This document shows positions 23,988 through 30,518 of a stretch of 31,068 nt of DNA, piece by piece. Numbering within the stretch: position 1 is the stretch's first letter; the number at the start of each line of letters is the position of its first letter. Position numbers and translations under genes: made by a program. A model generated the notes under the pieces. The model ran no database searches. It had not been told where the DNA came from and saw only the letters and a program-made list of their open reading frames with translations. This DNA comes from a virus: the IMG/VR virus record IMGVR_UViG_3300034374_006708, positions 1 through 31,068 of that record; one strand, given 5' to 3'.

Positions 23988-24203
23988 TTACGTAGCTACA
24001 GAAACGTCAGGTGCAGCGTCTTCTATCTTATTAGTCTGTTGAGCAACTTGTGCTTCAGCTAATTTGATATGACTGATGACTTGTCTAATTTTGTCATCAA
24101 TTCTCACCATATCAAGAGTATATCTTTTCTCCTGATTATAGTGCTGCGACCATTCAAGTTCTAGTCCTCTTTTCTTCGTGTAGAGTTCCTGAACGTGTGT
24201 CAT
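23988..24203 (-). CDS. Small helical protein of unknown function
   Basis: The 71-aa product is a charged helix with heptad-like pattern (YTKKRGLELEWSQHYNQEKRY, DMVRIDDKIRQVISHIKLAEA-type) and an acidic, Ala/Val-rich tail. Its ATG has AGGAGG 6 nt upstream, which is stronger than average, so the 50-nt overlap with the 78-aa gene upstream looks real. No homologue was recognised. Likely a small assembly or capsid-associated factor given its place after the capsid gene; that is a guess. Confidence 0.58.
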   Translation of the reverse strand: MTHVQELYTKKRGLELEWSQHYNQEKRYTLDMVRIDDKIRQVISHIKLAEAQVAQQTNKIEDAAPDVSVAT

Positions 24204-24390
24204 TTATAACCTCCTCATAGGTTAACCACAATTTGGATTTACTAGTAAATCCGTCTTTTTCCCAGACTATATCATTTTGTCCTAGCTTGTCAACTAGTGC
24301 ATTTTCAAAGGCTTTATCCTCATTTTCTGACACAAGATTGAAGTCAGCATGATAGCCATATGCTCTGATTTGTACTCTGAAATTTTTCAT
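24154..24390 (-). CDS. Small alpha/beta protein of unknown function
   Basis: The 78-aa product opens with the strand KNFRVQIRAYGYHADFNLVSEN, then an acidic helix (EDKAFENALVDKL), suggesting a small beta-alpha fold; the end is basic. The Shine-Dalgarno is weak (AAGAAAG). It begins just after the capsid gene's terminator, so it depends on read-through or an unseen promoter. It overlaps the 71-aa gene by 50 nt in another frame. Function unknown. Confidence 0.55.
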   Translation of the reverse strand: MKNFRVQIRAYGYHADFNLVSENEDKAFENALVDKLGQNDIVWEKDGFTSKSKLWLTYEEVINDTRSGTLHEEKRTRT

Positions 24391-24410
24391 GGGTTCTTTC
24401 TTTCTATCAT

Positions 24411-24438
24411 AAAAAGGGGGCCTTCAACAGCCCCCTTT
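24411..24438 (-). terminator. Intrinsic terminator after the major capsid gene
   Basis: On the minus transcript AAAGGGGGC-UGUUGAAG-GCCCCCUUU forms a 9-bp stem with an 8-nt loop, followed by UUAU, a classic rho-independent terminator. It begins 12 bp after the stop of the capsid gene (24450) and should separate very high capsid transcription from the genes beyond. Confidence 0.88.
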
Positions 24439-24449
24439 AAAGTTATTTA

Positions 24450-25352
24450 TTACGCTCCGTTAGAACCGTAGATACCTCTATAGTCAGATACGCCAAATAC
24501 GTATCTTTCTCTAGCTTTGTATCTTACGTTTCCAGTATCAAAGTCACCTTCCATAGCTGTTTTGATAGGTGATCTATCAAAGTACTTCATACCATTTGGT
24601 ACATCAGTAATAATGAAGAACTGATCAGGATCAGTTAAGAAATTGTTCACTCTGTAACCTTGAGGAACCATTCCCATAGATCTGATAGCATTGATATCAT
24701 TATCAGCTGTAGCTGTTCTACCTTGAGAAGCCATTAGTCTCTCAGCTGTGAATTGAAGAGCTGAAGGAATAATTAATTTTAATCCTTTTGCTGCAATCAA
24801 TAAACCTCTTTCGTCAGTCATTTCAGCGATGTCTATTAAAGACTGCTCTAATGACGTTTCGTTAAGGTCAGCTTGTACTGCTAACGTATTCGCAACGTTT
24901 CCAGCGATTGTTGGGTGAGATCTGCTAAACAGAACTACGCCGTCACCAGATTGGAATGTAGTAAATCCATTCACAAGAGGTGTTACCGCTTTTGTTTGTT
25001 TAGTCTGAGCCATAGATCTTGCTAACGCTTTTGTATATCTAGACGCAAGTCTGTCATACAAGTTGTCCTCGATTGCTTCTTCAGTAATCGCGAACGCTAA
25101 CGCAACAGTTTCCATAGTGTATCTTGCCGTGTATGTTTCTTGTGCGTTGTCAAACACTACACCAGAACCTTCTGGTTTAGTTTGTGCTTGTCCAAAGCCA
25201 GATAACATTACTTCTTCTTCAAACGCTCTGTCTGAAGTTTCAGTAGCATAGATCTCAGCATGTTGGTTTTCGTATTGTTTATACTCCAGGCCGAAAAGGG
25301 CGTTTAAACCTGGTTCTAGTTCTTTAACTAGTTGTCCTCTACTTATTGCCAT
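24450..25352 (-). CDS. Major capsid protein, HK97-fold, gpT-like
   Basis: The 300-aa protein begins AISRGQLVKELEPGLNALFG, contains an E-loop-like segment (GFGQAQTKPEGSGVVFDNAQ) and the YTARYTMETVALAFAITEEAIEDNLYD block, which I associate with phage head proteins of the Mu gpT/HK97-fold group. The C-terminus, FDTGNVRYKARERYVFGVSDYRG, matches the last strands of such capsid proteins. Context is supporting: scaffold candidate and co-chaperonin upstream, a strong intrinsic terminator directly after. It assembles the icosahedral shell. AAGGAG is 7 nt before its ATG. Family naming rests on recollection of marine homologues and not on a search. Confidence 0.85.
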   Translation of the reverse strand: MAISRGQLVKELEPGLNALFGLEYKQYENQHAEIYATETSDRAFEEEVMLSGFGQAQTKPEGSGVVFDNAQETYTARYTMETVALAFAITEEAIEDNLYDRLASRYTKALARSMAQTKQTKAVTPLVNGFTTFQSGDGVVLFSRSHPTIAGNVANTLAVQADLNETSLEQSLIDIAEMTDERGLLIAAKGLKLIIPSALQFTAERLMASQGRTATADNDINAIRSMGMVPQGYRVNNFLTDPDQFFIITDVPNGMKYFDRSPIKTAMEGDFDTGNVRYKARERYVFGVSDYRGIYGSNGA

Positions 25353-25363
25353 AGTTTATCTCC

Positions 25364-25945
25364 TTATACTCCTACAGTACCCTTCAAGAAGTGCTCGTTA
25401 ATGCTGCAAACAAAGTTTGCGTTTGTAGCGTACGTAGTCACATTTGAAGTGTTATTGTTTTCTGCGTCTTTAGTCACACCAAGTATTCTCAATTGAGCTG
25501 TACTTGTAGTAACCGTAGATGCGTTTAGTTCAGACTTGGACTGAAAGTTTGCTGTAGTCCCAGCCGTAACTTCGATGTCCGCATTTAAGAAAACAGATGT
25601 TAACGCTAATGCAGCGTTAGACTGAATCTCAAATCTTTCATACGGGTCATCTGATATAAAACCAACAATGTCCGTTGCCGTATTTGAAGCTTTCAAATGG
25701 TTAGCGAACGTTGGCTTGTTTGTATTGGCGTCGGTAAAAAACACACCAGTAAGTGTACCGATTAAAGTATCACCTGCAGCCGCTTGTGCAATTGTTGCAG
25801 TGTTGATTGCTTTTACAGCATCGTTCTGAAAAATTGCCGGGGCGCTAGCAGCGATATTATATTCTGATAGACCTTGGTTGTCGTTATTTTGACCAACTTT
25901 ACCAATTGCTCTCATTCCGAATGGAGCATCTTTGTTAGTTGCCAT
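25364..25945 (-). CDS. Capsid decoration/head-associated protein candidate
   Basis: The 193-aa protein starts MATNKDAPFGMRAIGKVGQN, a common form in marine phage proteins placed just before the capsid gene, and is beta-rich (GDTLIGTLTGVFFTDANTNKP, DIVGFISDDPYERFEIQSN). It has no scaffold-like charge pattern. Position between scaffold and capsid genes and the beta-rich fold fit a head decoration or stabilising protein. Assignment is tentative. It ends 11 bp before the capsid gene start, so both are expressed together. Confidence 0.68.
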   Translation of the reverse strand: MATNKDAPFGMRAIGKVGQNNDNQGLSEYNIAASAPAIFQNDAVKAINTATIAQAAAGDTLIGTLTGVFFTDANTNKPTFANHLKASNTATDIVGFISDDPYERFEIQSNAALALTSVFLNADIEVTAGTTANFQSKSELNASTVTTSTAQLRILGVTKDAENNNTSNVTTYATNANFVCSINEHFLKGTVGV

Positions 25946-25996
25946 GTTTTTTTCTCCGTTTGTTAGTTAATCGTTGGTCTAGGAATCGTTAAAAAA

Positions 25997-26461
25997 TTAA
26001 CTTTTCTTTGTACCACCGAAGTTTACACGAGTTTGTCTATCAATATTGATAGGCATACTCTTATGCTGTTGTCCTTTAAGATCGTGATCCATTGCTTCAA
26101 CGACTTGCTCATGTTTCTTTTGATAGTGAGCATTTCTTTGTTGCGCGATCTCAACAGGCACTCTTGCCAGCAACAAGCCACCAACTCCGATCACTCCAGC
26201 GTATTTGCCGTCTTCAACTCTTGGATAATCACCGTCAGGATATTCATCGGCTCTTACTAATTCATAACCAGATCTTAATCTGCCCTGAATGTTCTTAGCA
26301 TCGTTGAAACCCATGGTTTCGGCTCTTAGCCACCTATGTTGAAAACCATCAGGCGCTGGTGGTGCATCTAAATTTGATGGTGGAGTCCAAACTTTTTTCT
26401 TAGAGCTCTTGTCTCTAGTTTGGCTCGCACGGGAAGTTCTTTTTTCTATTTCTTTTGTCAT
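25997..26461 (-). CDS. Conserved head-region protein
   Basis: The 154-aa product has a basic N-terminus (TKEIEKRTSRASQTRDKSS), a KVWTPPSNLDAPPAPDGFQ Pro-rich segment, then HRWLRAETMGFNDAKNIQ and GYELVRADEYPDGDYP. A hydrophobic stretch (GKYAGVIGVGGLLLARVPVE) follows, then a helix (EIAQQRNAHYQKKHEQVVEA) and a basic end. I recognise the combination from marine phage capsid modules, but it has no assigned role. It is likely a minor head or assembly factor. GGAGG lies 9 nt from the ATG; a 51-bp gap separates it from the decoration candidate. Confidence 0.66.
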   Translation of the reverse strand: MTKEIEKRTSRASQTRDKSSKKKVWTPPSNLDAPPAPDGFQHRWLRAETMGFNDAKNIQGRLRSGYELVRADEYPDGDYPRVEDGKYAGVIGVGGLLLARVPVEIAQQRNAHYQKKHEQVVEAMDHDLKGQQHKSMPINIDRQTRVNFGGTKKS

Positions 26462-26465
26462 ATGC

Positions 26466-27449
26466 TTATACCTCCTTCGTGATTTGACTTAATTGTCTTG
26501 CATACTCTTCGAGTGGCACACCTAATTTTTTAGCGATTGTTTGCTGTGATGGCGTGAGTCTCACAGTCTTGCGTCCAGGTCTTACACTTCGCTTCGCTTC
26601 AGCTACTATTTGTGTAGGTTTGGCCGTTGGTTTAACCTCTGTTGTACCAAATTTATTAGGAAATTCAAGTCTTATTCTCTTATCTATTTCCGCATAATAT
26701 TCGTTACTATTAGGATCGAACCCTTCATCTTCAGTTAATTTCTTATGAAGATCAAATGCAGTGTATGTCATAGCACTATCTTTACCAAACCACTCGTTTC
26801 TAGAAGCCCATTCTTCCGCTCTTGGGTCTTGCGTAGGTTGTCTTGGTTGTAATGCTTGATCAAGAGTTTGTCTAGCTTCTGGTTTAGCTTTAGTTTGCTC
26901 TTCAGCTTTTGCTTTAGCTTCTAACCATTGTGCTTTTCTAACTCCTACTTCAGATATTTCTGCCATTGCGTCAGCTTCTGCATTTACATCGTTAGCTTCT
27001 CTAGCTTTTGCTAGTTTGGCTTTCGCTGCATCTAAACCTGCAGTAATACTTTTTTCAGTGGCATCAAGAAAACCTGGTTCTAATTTTCCAAGTTTTGCTT
27101 CTACTGCTTTTCTGTTTGCTTCAACTTTTTGAGCGTAAGTGATAGCGGCTTCTTTTTGTCTTTCCGCTTCTCTCCACTTCTTCGTAAGTTTAGCAATTCT
27201 TTTTTTAACACCATCGCTGTATTCACCAAGTTCGTCTTTTGGTTTTTCTTCTTCAGCTTTAGGTTCTTCTGATTTTACTTCTTCCTTGGGTTCTTCTTTT
27301 GTCTCCTCTTTGACAACTTCACGAACATTTGGATTTTCAACTGTTTCTTCTTTTTGTTCGACAACAGCTTCGTCTTTTGTTTCTTCTATATCTACATCAA
27401 CTTCATTTCCTGAAGTATCAATAGGAACGTTTTTTTCAACGTCTTGCAT
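26466..27449 (-). CDS. Head scaffolding protein candidate
   Basis: The 327-aa protein has a very acidic Glu/Lys N-terminal third (residues about 10-75, with runs such as KEEPKEEVKSEEPKAEEEK), followed by a long coiled coil (about 78-190). A mixed region follows, with a basic C-terminal helical segment (RSVRPGRKTVRLTPSQQTIA, about 288-307) and LEEYARQLSQI at the end. This is the usual layout of phage scaffolding proteins: low-complexity acidic and coiled-coil body and a basic C-terminal helix that binds the coat. It is encoded upstream of the capsid gene, as expected. AGGAG lies 6 nt from its ATG. Confidence 0.78.
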   Translation of the reverse strand: MQDVEKNVPIDTSGNEVDVDIEETKDEAVVEQKEETVENPNVREVVKEETKEEPKEEVKSEEPKAEEEKPKDELGEYSDGVKKRIAKLTKKWREAERQKEAAITYAQKVEANRKAVEAKLGKLEPGFLDATEKSITAGLDAAKAKLAKAREANDVNAEADAMAEISEVGVRKAQWLEAKAKAEEQTKAKPEARQTLDQALQPRQPTQDPRAEEWASRNEWFGKDSAMTYTAFDLHKKLTEDEGFDPNSNEYYAEIDKRIRLEFPNKFGTTEVKPTAKPTQIVAEAKRSVRPGRKTVRLTPSQQTIAKKLGVPLEEYARQLSQITKEV

Positions 27450-27463
27450 AGTTATCTCCTATG

Positions 27464-27931
27464 TTAGTATTGATGGACGATATCTTCTGGATTTTTGATG
27501 GTAGCTAGAACTTCATCGTCGTTTAAAAGTCTAACTTCCCCACCGTCGATCATGATTCTGCTTCCTGCATATCTTGCAAAAACTATCCAGTCACCTTTTT
27601 TACACCAAGGTCCTTCTGGAAATTTGTCTTTGTCATAACAGTGTGGTCCCATTTCTAAAACGAGTCCGCAGTTTGATCCGACTTGCTGTCTTTCTATAGT
27701 TTCTTCTGATAGGAATATTCCACCTTTTGTTTTGGCTGCCATTTTAAAAGGTAAGACTAATATTCTCCAACCGGTTGGTTGAGGTAATTTTGTAGATTCT
27801 TTGTTTTGAATTTTGTCTAAAACTTCTTTTTCTTTTTTTTCAATATCTTGGTTTTCTTTTTGATATTTTTCTTCTAACGCTAATTTAGTTTTCGGTATCG
27901 CGTTTGAATCTGATAATTGTTCCGTCTTCAT
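27464..27931 (-). CDS. GroES-like co-chaperonin (Cpn10)
   Basis: Residues 52-147 of this 155-aa protein show the Cpn10 fold: the first strand GWRILVLPFKMAAKTKGG, a mobile-loop equivalent (about 67-81, GGIFLSEETIERQ), then GLVLEMGPHCYD, KKGDWIVFARYAG and GGEVRLLNDDEVLATI. An extra charged N-terminal extension (about 1-48) precedes it. A phage Cpn10 would cap the host GroEL chamber, like T4 gp31, to fold the capsid protein; here it sits directly before the scaffold and capsid genes, which fits. The extension is not found in bacterial GroES. AGGAG is 7 nt before the ATG; the 5' end overlaps the 80-aa gene by 47 nt. Confidence 0.88.
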   Translation of the reverse strand: MKTEQLSDSNAIPKTKLALEEKYQKENQDIEKKEKEVLDKIQNKESTKLPQPTGWRILVLPFKMAAKTKGGIFLSEETIERQQVGSNCGLVLEMGPHCYDKDKFPEGPWCKKGDWIVFARYAGSRIMIDGGEVRLLNDDEVLATIKNPEDIVHQY

Positions 27932-28127
27932 TTTTTTGCTCCTTCTTTGGTTCTAGCAGGTTAGAGATTTCCTGTGAAATTTTTAAATAGGCATGTGCCT
28001 GTCCCATTAAGTACTTGTATTTCTCCATATTGTCAATACCCCCACCAATCATTGTATCTGCTAGTGATTGGTAAGATTCCTTTAAATACTTTTGTATTTT
28101 ATCTATTATTGTTATTGGATCTTCCAT
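27885..28127 (-). CDS. Small helical protein of unknown function
   Basis: The 80-aa product begins MEDPITIIDKIQKYLKESYQ and contains DTMIGGGIDNMEKYKYLMGQAHAY, a helical hairpin with a glycine turn, then a Glu/Lys-rich basic end. The form resembles small capsid-module proteins of marine phages. It shares one base with the 62-aa gene before it and overlaps the co-chaperonin gene by 47 nt. No function can be assigned. Confidence 0.62.
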   Translation of the reverse strand: MEDPITIIDKIQKYLKESYQSLADTMIGGGIDNMEKYKYLMGQAHAYLKISQEISNLLEPKKEQKNEDGTIIRFKRDTEN

Positions 28128-28315
28128 TATTTAACGTACCTTTCTATTACTTTTATTTTTTCCTCTGCATCTACTATGACCTGTAATAACTTATCCATTT
28201 CATTTAAATGCTGTGGATGTTCTCCTATTCCTACAGAGTTCTTAACATATATATTTAAAGTTGCAATAGACTCAGCTATTTGTGCTTCGTATCTTTTTTT
28301 TAGCGCTTCTAACAT
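28127..28315 (-). CDS. Small helical protein of unknown function
   Basis: The 62-aa product is almost entirely helical: MLEALKKRYEAQIAESIATL, a short NSVGIGEHPQHLNEMD loop, and a Glu/Lys-rich second helix. The form matches a helical hairpin dimer. It shares a base with both neighbours (28315 and 28127), supporting tight coupling with the 80-aa gene. No family recognised. Confidence 0.62.
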   Translation of the reverse strand: MLEALKKRYEAQIAESIATLNIYVKNSVGIGEHPQHLNEMDKLLQVIVDAEEKIKVIERYVK

Positions 28316-28599
28316 TAAGTTTTCCTCCCTTTCCTGATTGTTTCTTTACCTTTTTTAAATATGCTTGCCACCTTTGCCTTACCCATAACTTTGGCTCTCT
28401 GTTCACCAACAGTGAGTATTTGGATTTTTCTTGCAAACGGTTTAGATATCTTCTTAACTTTTGCAACAGTCTTACGAGCATCAGTAGGGGTCGCAAACTT
28501 AATTCCAACAGTATCTTTAGGATTCTCATCTGTATATAGTCTCCTCCCAGAACCTTTTGGTTTTTTACCTGTGCCTACTTTAGGGTCTTTTCTTGCCAT
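28315..28599 (-). CDS. Small basic protein
   Basis: The preferred start is ATG at 28599 (94-aa product, MARKDPKVGTGKKPKGSGRR). GGAAGAG precedes it by 4 nt, and the alternative Met at 28623 would begin inside the preceding oxygenase gene. The product is Lys/Arg-rich with KFATPTDARKTVAKVKKISK and KIQILTVGEQRAKVMGKAK, suggesting a DNA- or RNA-binding or structural role. It belongs to the run of small basic proteins extending to 30845. No family name can be given. Confidence 0.65.
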   Translation of the reverse strand: MARKDPKVGTGKKPKGSGRRLYTDENPKDTVGIKFATPTDARKTVAKVKKISKPFARKIQILTVGEQRAKVMGKAKVASIFKKGKETIRKGRKT

Positions 28600-28600
28600 T

Positions 28601-29245
28601 TTACTCTTCCAATTGTTTACCAAATAACATTGTAAAACTTATTCTTCTATTTTCAAGTCCATCTTTCATAGAAACACCTGATGTTCTATGAAAATAAGCG
28701 CCATTAAATAAAATTCCTCTATTATATTTATAATTGTATTTAGTAGGTTTAACATTAGATTTTTTAATTAACTCTTCAACTTTTTTAGGATTTGCATTCC
28801 AGTCTGCTCTAGTCCAATTTCTTGGTGGTAATAATTTATAGATTTCAAGACCATTTTTCTTTTTATCTTTTGTACATTTATTAGGGGTAACCCATATATT
28901 TAAATTACTAGTCGATGGATCTGCATGTAAAGGAACGCCCCCTACATTATTATTATAAATAAAACTCCAAGCTCTTTCAAAAGGATCAAGAGCAGGTAAT
29001 TTTTTTTGTAAATTATCTGCAATCTTAATACTCATAATATCAGAGTGACGAAAATGATTAGTGCCTTTGTAACCATTATAAACATCATCACATGTTAATG
29101 CACTTAGAATTCTATTTCTTAAAATAGATAAACATTCGTCAGTTAATAAATTATCTAATACTAAAATTTTTCCTGCTTTTAATTTAGTATTTAACTCTTT
29201 CCAATTTTTTCTATTTTTTAGAACTTTTACTTTTTCTAGATCCAC
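28601..29245 (-). CDS. 2OG-Fe(II) oxygenase superfamily protein, GTG start
   Basis: The 214-aa protein carries H107-A-D109 in VPLHADPSTSNLNIWVTP, distal H186 in NGAYFHRTSGV, and R200/R201 in ENRRISFTMLFG, the full dioxygenase set. The N-terminal KILVLDNLLTDECLSILRN is the usual opening of this family. It starts at GTG (29243-29245) with AAAGGAG 6 nt upstream; that Shine-Dalgarno lies inside the 44-aa gene, whose end overlaps this start by 35 nt. Unlike the five oxygenase genes at 13.4-16.3 kb it stands alone among small basic genes, so those proteins could be its substrates; that is inference. Confidence 0.8.
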   Translation of the reverse strand: MDLEKVKVLKNRKNWKELNTKLKAGKILVLDNLLTDECLSILRNRILSALTCDDVYNGYKGTNHFRHSDIMSIKIADNLQKKLPALDPFERAWSFIYNNNVGGVPLHADPSTSNLNIWVTPNKCTKDKKKNGLEIYKLLPPRNWTRADWNANPKKVEELIKKSNVKPTKYNYKYNRGILFNGAYFHRTSGVSMKDGLENRRISFTMLFGKQLEE

Positions 29246-29345
29246 CTATAACTCCTTTTAATGTCTTAGCTTGAGCAGCGTGTGTTTTAGAGGCTTTTGT
29301 CAAACCTTTAATAACTTTTTTAATTGCTCTTTTTTTCTTTAACAT
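29211..29345 (-). CDS. 44-aa lysine-rich protein
   Basis: ATG at 29343-29345 gives a 44-aa product, beginning MLKKKRAIKKVIKGLTKASK, with 16 Lys/Arg in 44 residues, ending TAG at 29211-29213. A strong Shine-Dalgarno (AAGGAG, 6 nt upstream) precedes it. It overlaps the end of the 139-aa gene by 7 nt and the GTG start of the oxygenase by 35 nt. Composition matches the neighbouring basic proteins. It is probably a nucleic-acid-binding or virion core peptide. Confidence 0.65.
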   Translation of the reverse strand: MLKKKRAIKKVIKGLTKASKTHAAQAKTLKGVIGGSRKSKSSKK

Positions 29346-29758
29346 TTCCATCTCCTTCTTGCCTGACGGATTCTTGAGTTCGGATCATTACGAGTTTTTG
29401 CTGATGCTCTTTTGAGTTGCCCTAGTGAACGTGCGCAGTATGATTTTCTGCGTTTGGCAGCTTTTGATCCTGGCTTCACTTTTCCAGTCACGGCTGTTTT
29501 TAGTTTAGAACCGGGATTTAATCTTCTATAAGCTTTGACCCCGGCTTGAGTCATGCCTGCTCCAGATTTTGTAGATCTGAAATTCTTTTTATTTCTAGCT
29601 GGCATTTTTGCTCGACCACCATCTTTAAATCCTGGTGCGTCTACCATTCCAGCATAGTATTTTTTATAACTTGAATTTTGTGCGTTAAGAGTTCCTTTTG
29701 GAGTTTGAAAATCACTCTTCATGTATGAACCAATATATTTTGTATTTGGCATTCTCAT
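29339..29758 (-). CDS. Basic marine-phage protein, DUF6321-like
   Basis: The 139-aa protein has GGRA at 47-50, then GAGMTQAGVKAYRRLNPGSK, LKTAVTGKVKPGSKAAKRRK, SYCARSLGQLKR and the end DPNSRIRQARRRWKC. This string of blocks is, to my recollection, the DUF6321-type family found in cyanophages, other marine phages and giant viruses. It is strongly basic with two Cys in the C-terminal half. Function is unknown; a DNA-condensing virion role is plausible. It overlaps the preceding gene by ATGA. Met at 29752 is an alternative start, but GGAGG lies 6 nt before the first. Confidence 0.75.
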   Translation of the reverse strand: MRMPNTKYIGSYMKSDFQTPKGTLNAQNSSYKKYYAGMVDAPGFKDGGRAKMPARNKKNFRSTKSGAGMTQAGVKAYRRLNPGSKLKTAVTGKVKPGSKAAKRRKSYCARSLGQLKRASAKTRNDPNSRIRQARRRWKC

Positions 29759-30015
29759 ACTAGTCCTCCGAATCTTGCAAATGTTTTTACGTTAGTTGGT
29801 TTAGGTCCAGTATTAGATGCTTGTCTTTTTCGTTTGACAGCACTCGCCTTTTGCGAGCTTGACATTCGTGTGGCTTTTGCAAGTGGCACGCATTTTGGAT
29901 ACTTCCGCTTGCTTCCCTTCTGACGACCGCAAGGTTGATATTTCCCGTCTTTCTTCGGTGCTCCTATATCTACCCACTTCTCGTCTAACCATTCTTTAAG
30001 ACCTTTTTTTGCCAT
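29755..30015 (-). CDS. Small basic protein, DUF5872-like
   Basis: The 86-aa protein reads GLKEWLDEKWVDIGAPKKDG, then CGRQKGSKRKYPKCVPLAKA, SQKASAVKRKRQ and a short tail. The W-x-W-V-D start and the C-x-(n)-YPKCVP pattern are, from memory, the DUF5872-type family shared by marine phages and giant viruses. The paired Cys (CGR ... KCVP) might bind metal but no full site is visible. Function unknown. It is coupled to both neighbours by 1-4 nt overlaps. Confidence 0.75.
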   Translation of the reverse strand: MAKKGLKEWLDEKWVDIGAPKKDGKYQPCGRQKGSKRKYPKCVPLAKATRMSSSQKASAVKRKRQASNTGPKPTNVKTFARFGGLV

Positions 30016-30332
30016 TAAATTATTTGTGTTTTTTTATGCTTAATAACTTTACCTTGGCCTCTTCCCATTACGTCACCAACAACTCTTCCACCACTCTCAT
30101 ATTTTTTAGCTAGAGATGGAGAAATTTTGTTTTGTACACCTTCTGGTAATTTACTAAAGCCTTTAAATTTACTTGGTACATTTTTAGCCATTGCAGATCC
30201 TCCGTTTGCTTTTTTAGTTCTTCCTACTTTACCCTTACAATATTTAGAGGCCCAGATATTAGCATAAGCGCTAGGGTAAACTTTGAATTTACGCTTTGCT
30301 GCTGCTTTTCCTGCTGGACACAATTTTGCCAT
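30015..30332 (-). CDS. Basic conserved protein (LCPAGKAAAKRKFKVYPSAYAN type)
   Basis: The 105-aa protein begins KLCPAGKAAAKRKFKVYPSA, then YANIWASKYCKGKVGR, a module I know from marine phages and giant viruses. It continues with a Lys/Ser/Gly region and a GGRV motif at 81-84. Cys at 5 and 32 could pair or bind metal. Its function is not known. It is one of a run of small basic genes and shares a base with the 86-aa gene. Confidence 0.72.
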   Translation of the reverse strand: MAKLCPAGKAAAKRKFKVYPSAYANIWASKYCKGKVGRTKKANGGSAMAKNVPSKFKGFSKLPEGVQNKISPSLAKKYESGGRVVGDVMGRGQGKVIKHKKTQII

Positions 30333-30333
30333 G

Positions 30334-30516
30334 TTAGCCTCTCTTGTTTAATTTTTTTAGAGTCATCGCAAATCTTGCACGTTGACCTAATTTACCTTTT
30401 TTCTTTGCCGCCGCTTTTAATTTAGAATCCGGAATCTTTTCACCTTTTTTAATTTTAAGGGCTTTTCTTAAAGACCCCGGTTTCTTAATTGCTTTTTGAA
30501 TAAAATTTTTAGACAT
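30334..30516 (-). CDS. 60-aa Lys-rich conserved protein
   Basis: The product has 22 Lys/Arg in 60 residues and the conserved-looking core KPGSLRKALKIKKGEKIPDS, then KLGQRARFAMTLKKL. The PGSLRKALGxKKGEKIP and GQRAxxAxTLxxL parts recur in phage proteins. It probably forms a compact basic helical domain, possibly DNA-binding or a core peptide. Gaps to both neighbours are 1-2 bp. No reliable function. Confidence 0.7.
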   Translation of the reverse strand: MSKNFIQKAIKKPGSLRKALKIKKGEKIPDSKLKAAAKKKGKLGQRARFAMTLKKLNKRG

Positions 30517-30518
30517 TA

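Noticed and set aside
27139-27498. Plus-strand Ser/Phe-rich frame of 119 codons
   Set aside because: It is antisense to the Glu/Lys-rich scaffold candidate and its Ser-rich composition follows from complementing GAA/GAA-type codons; no ribosome binding site or neighbours support it.
28272-28529. Minus- and plus-strand frames of 85 codons
   Set aside because: The minus frame overlaps the well-supported 94-aa basic gene in another frame, and the plus frame (28282-28539) is its antisense; neither has signals.
28600-28623. Upstream Met at 28623 as start of the small basic protein
   Set aside because: It lies inside the oxygenase coding region; the ATG at 28599 has GGAAGAG just upstream and follows the oxygenase stop directly.
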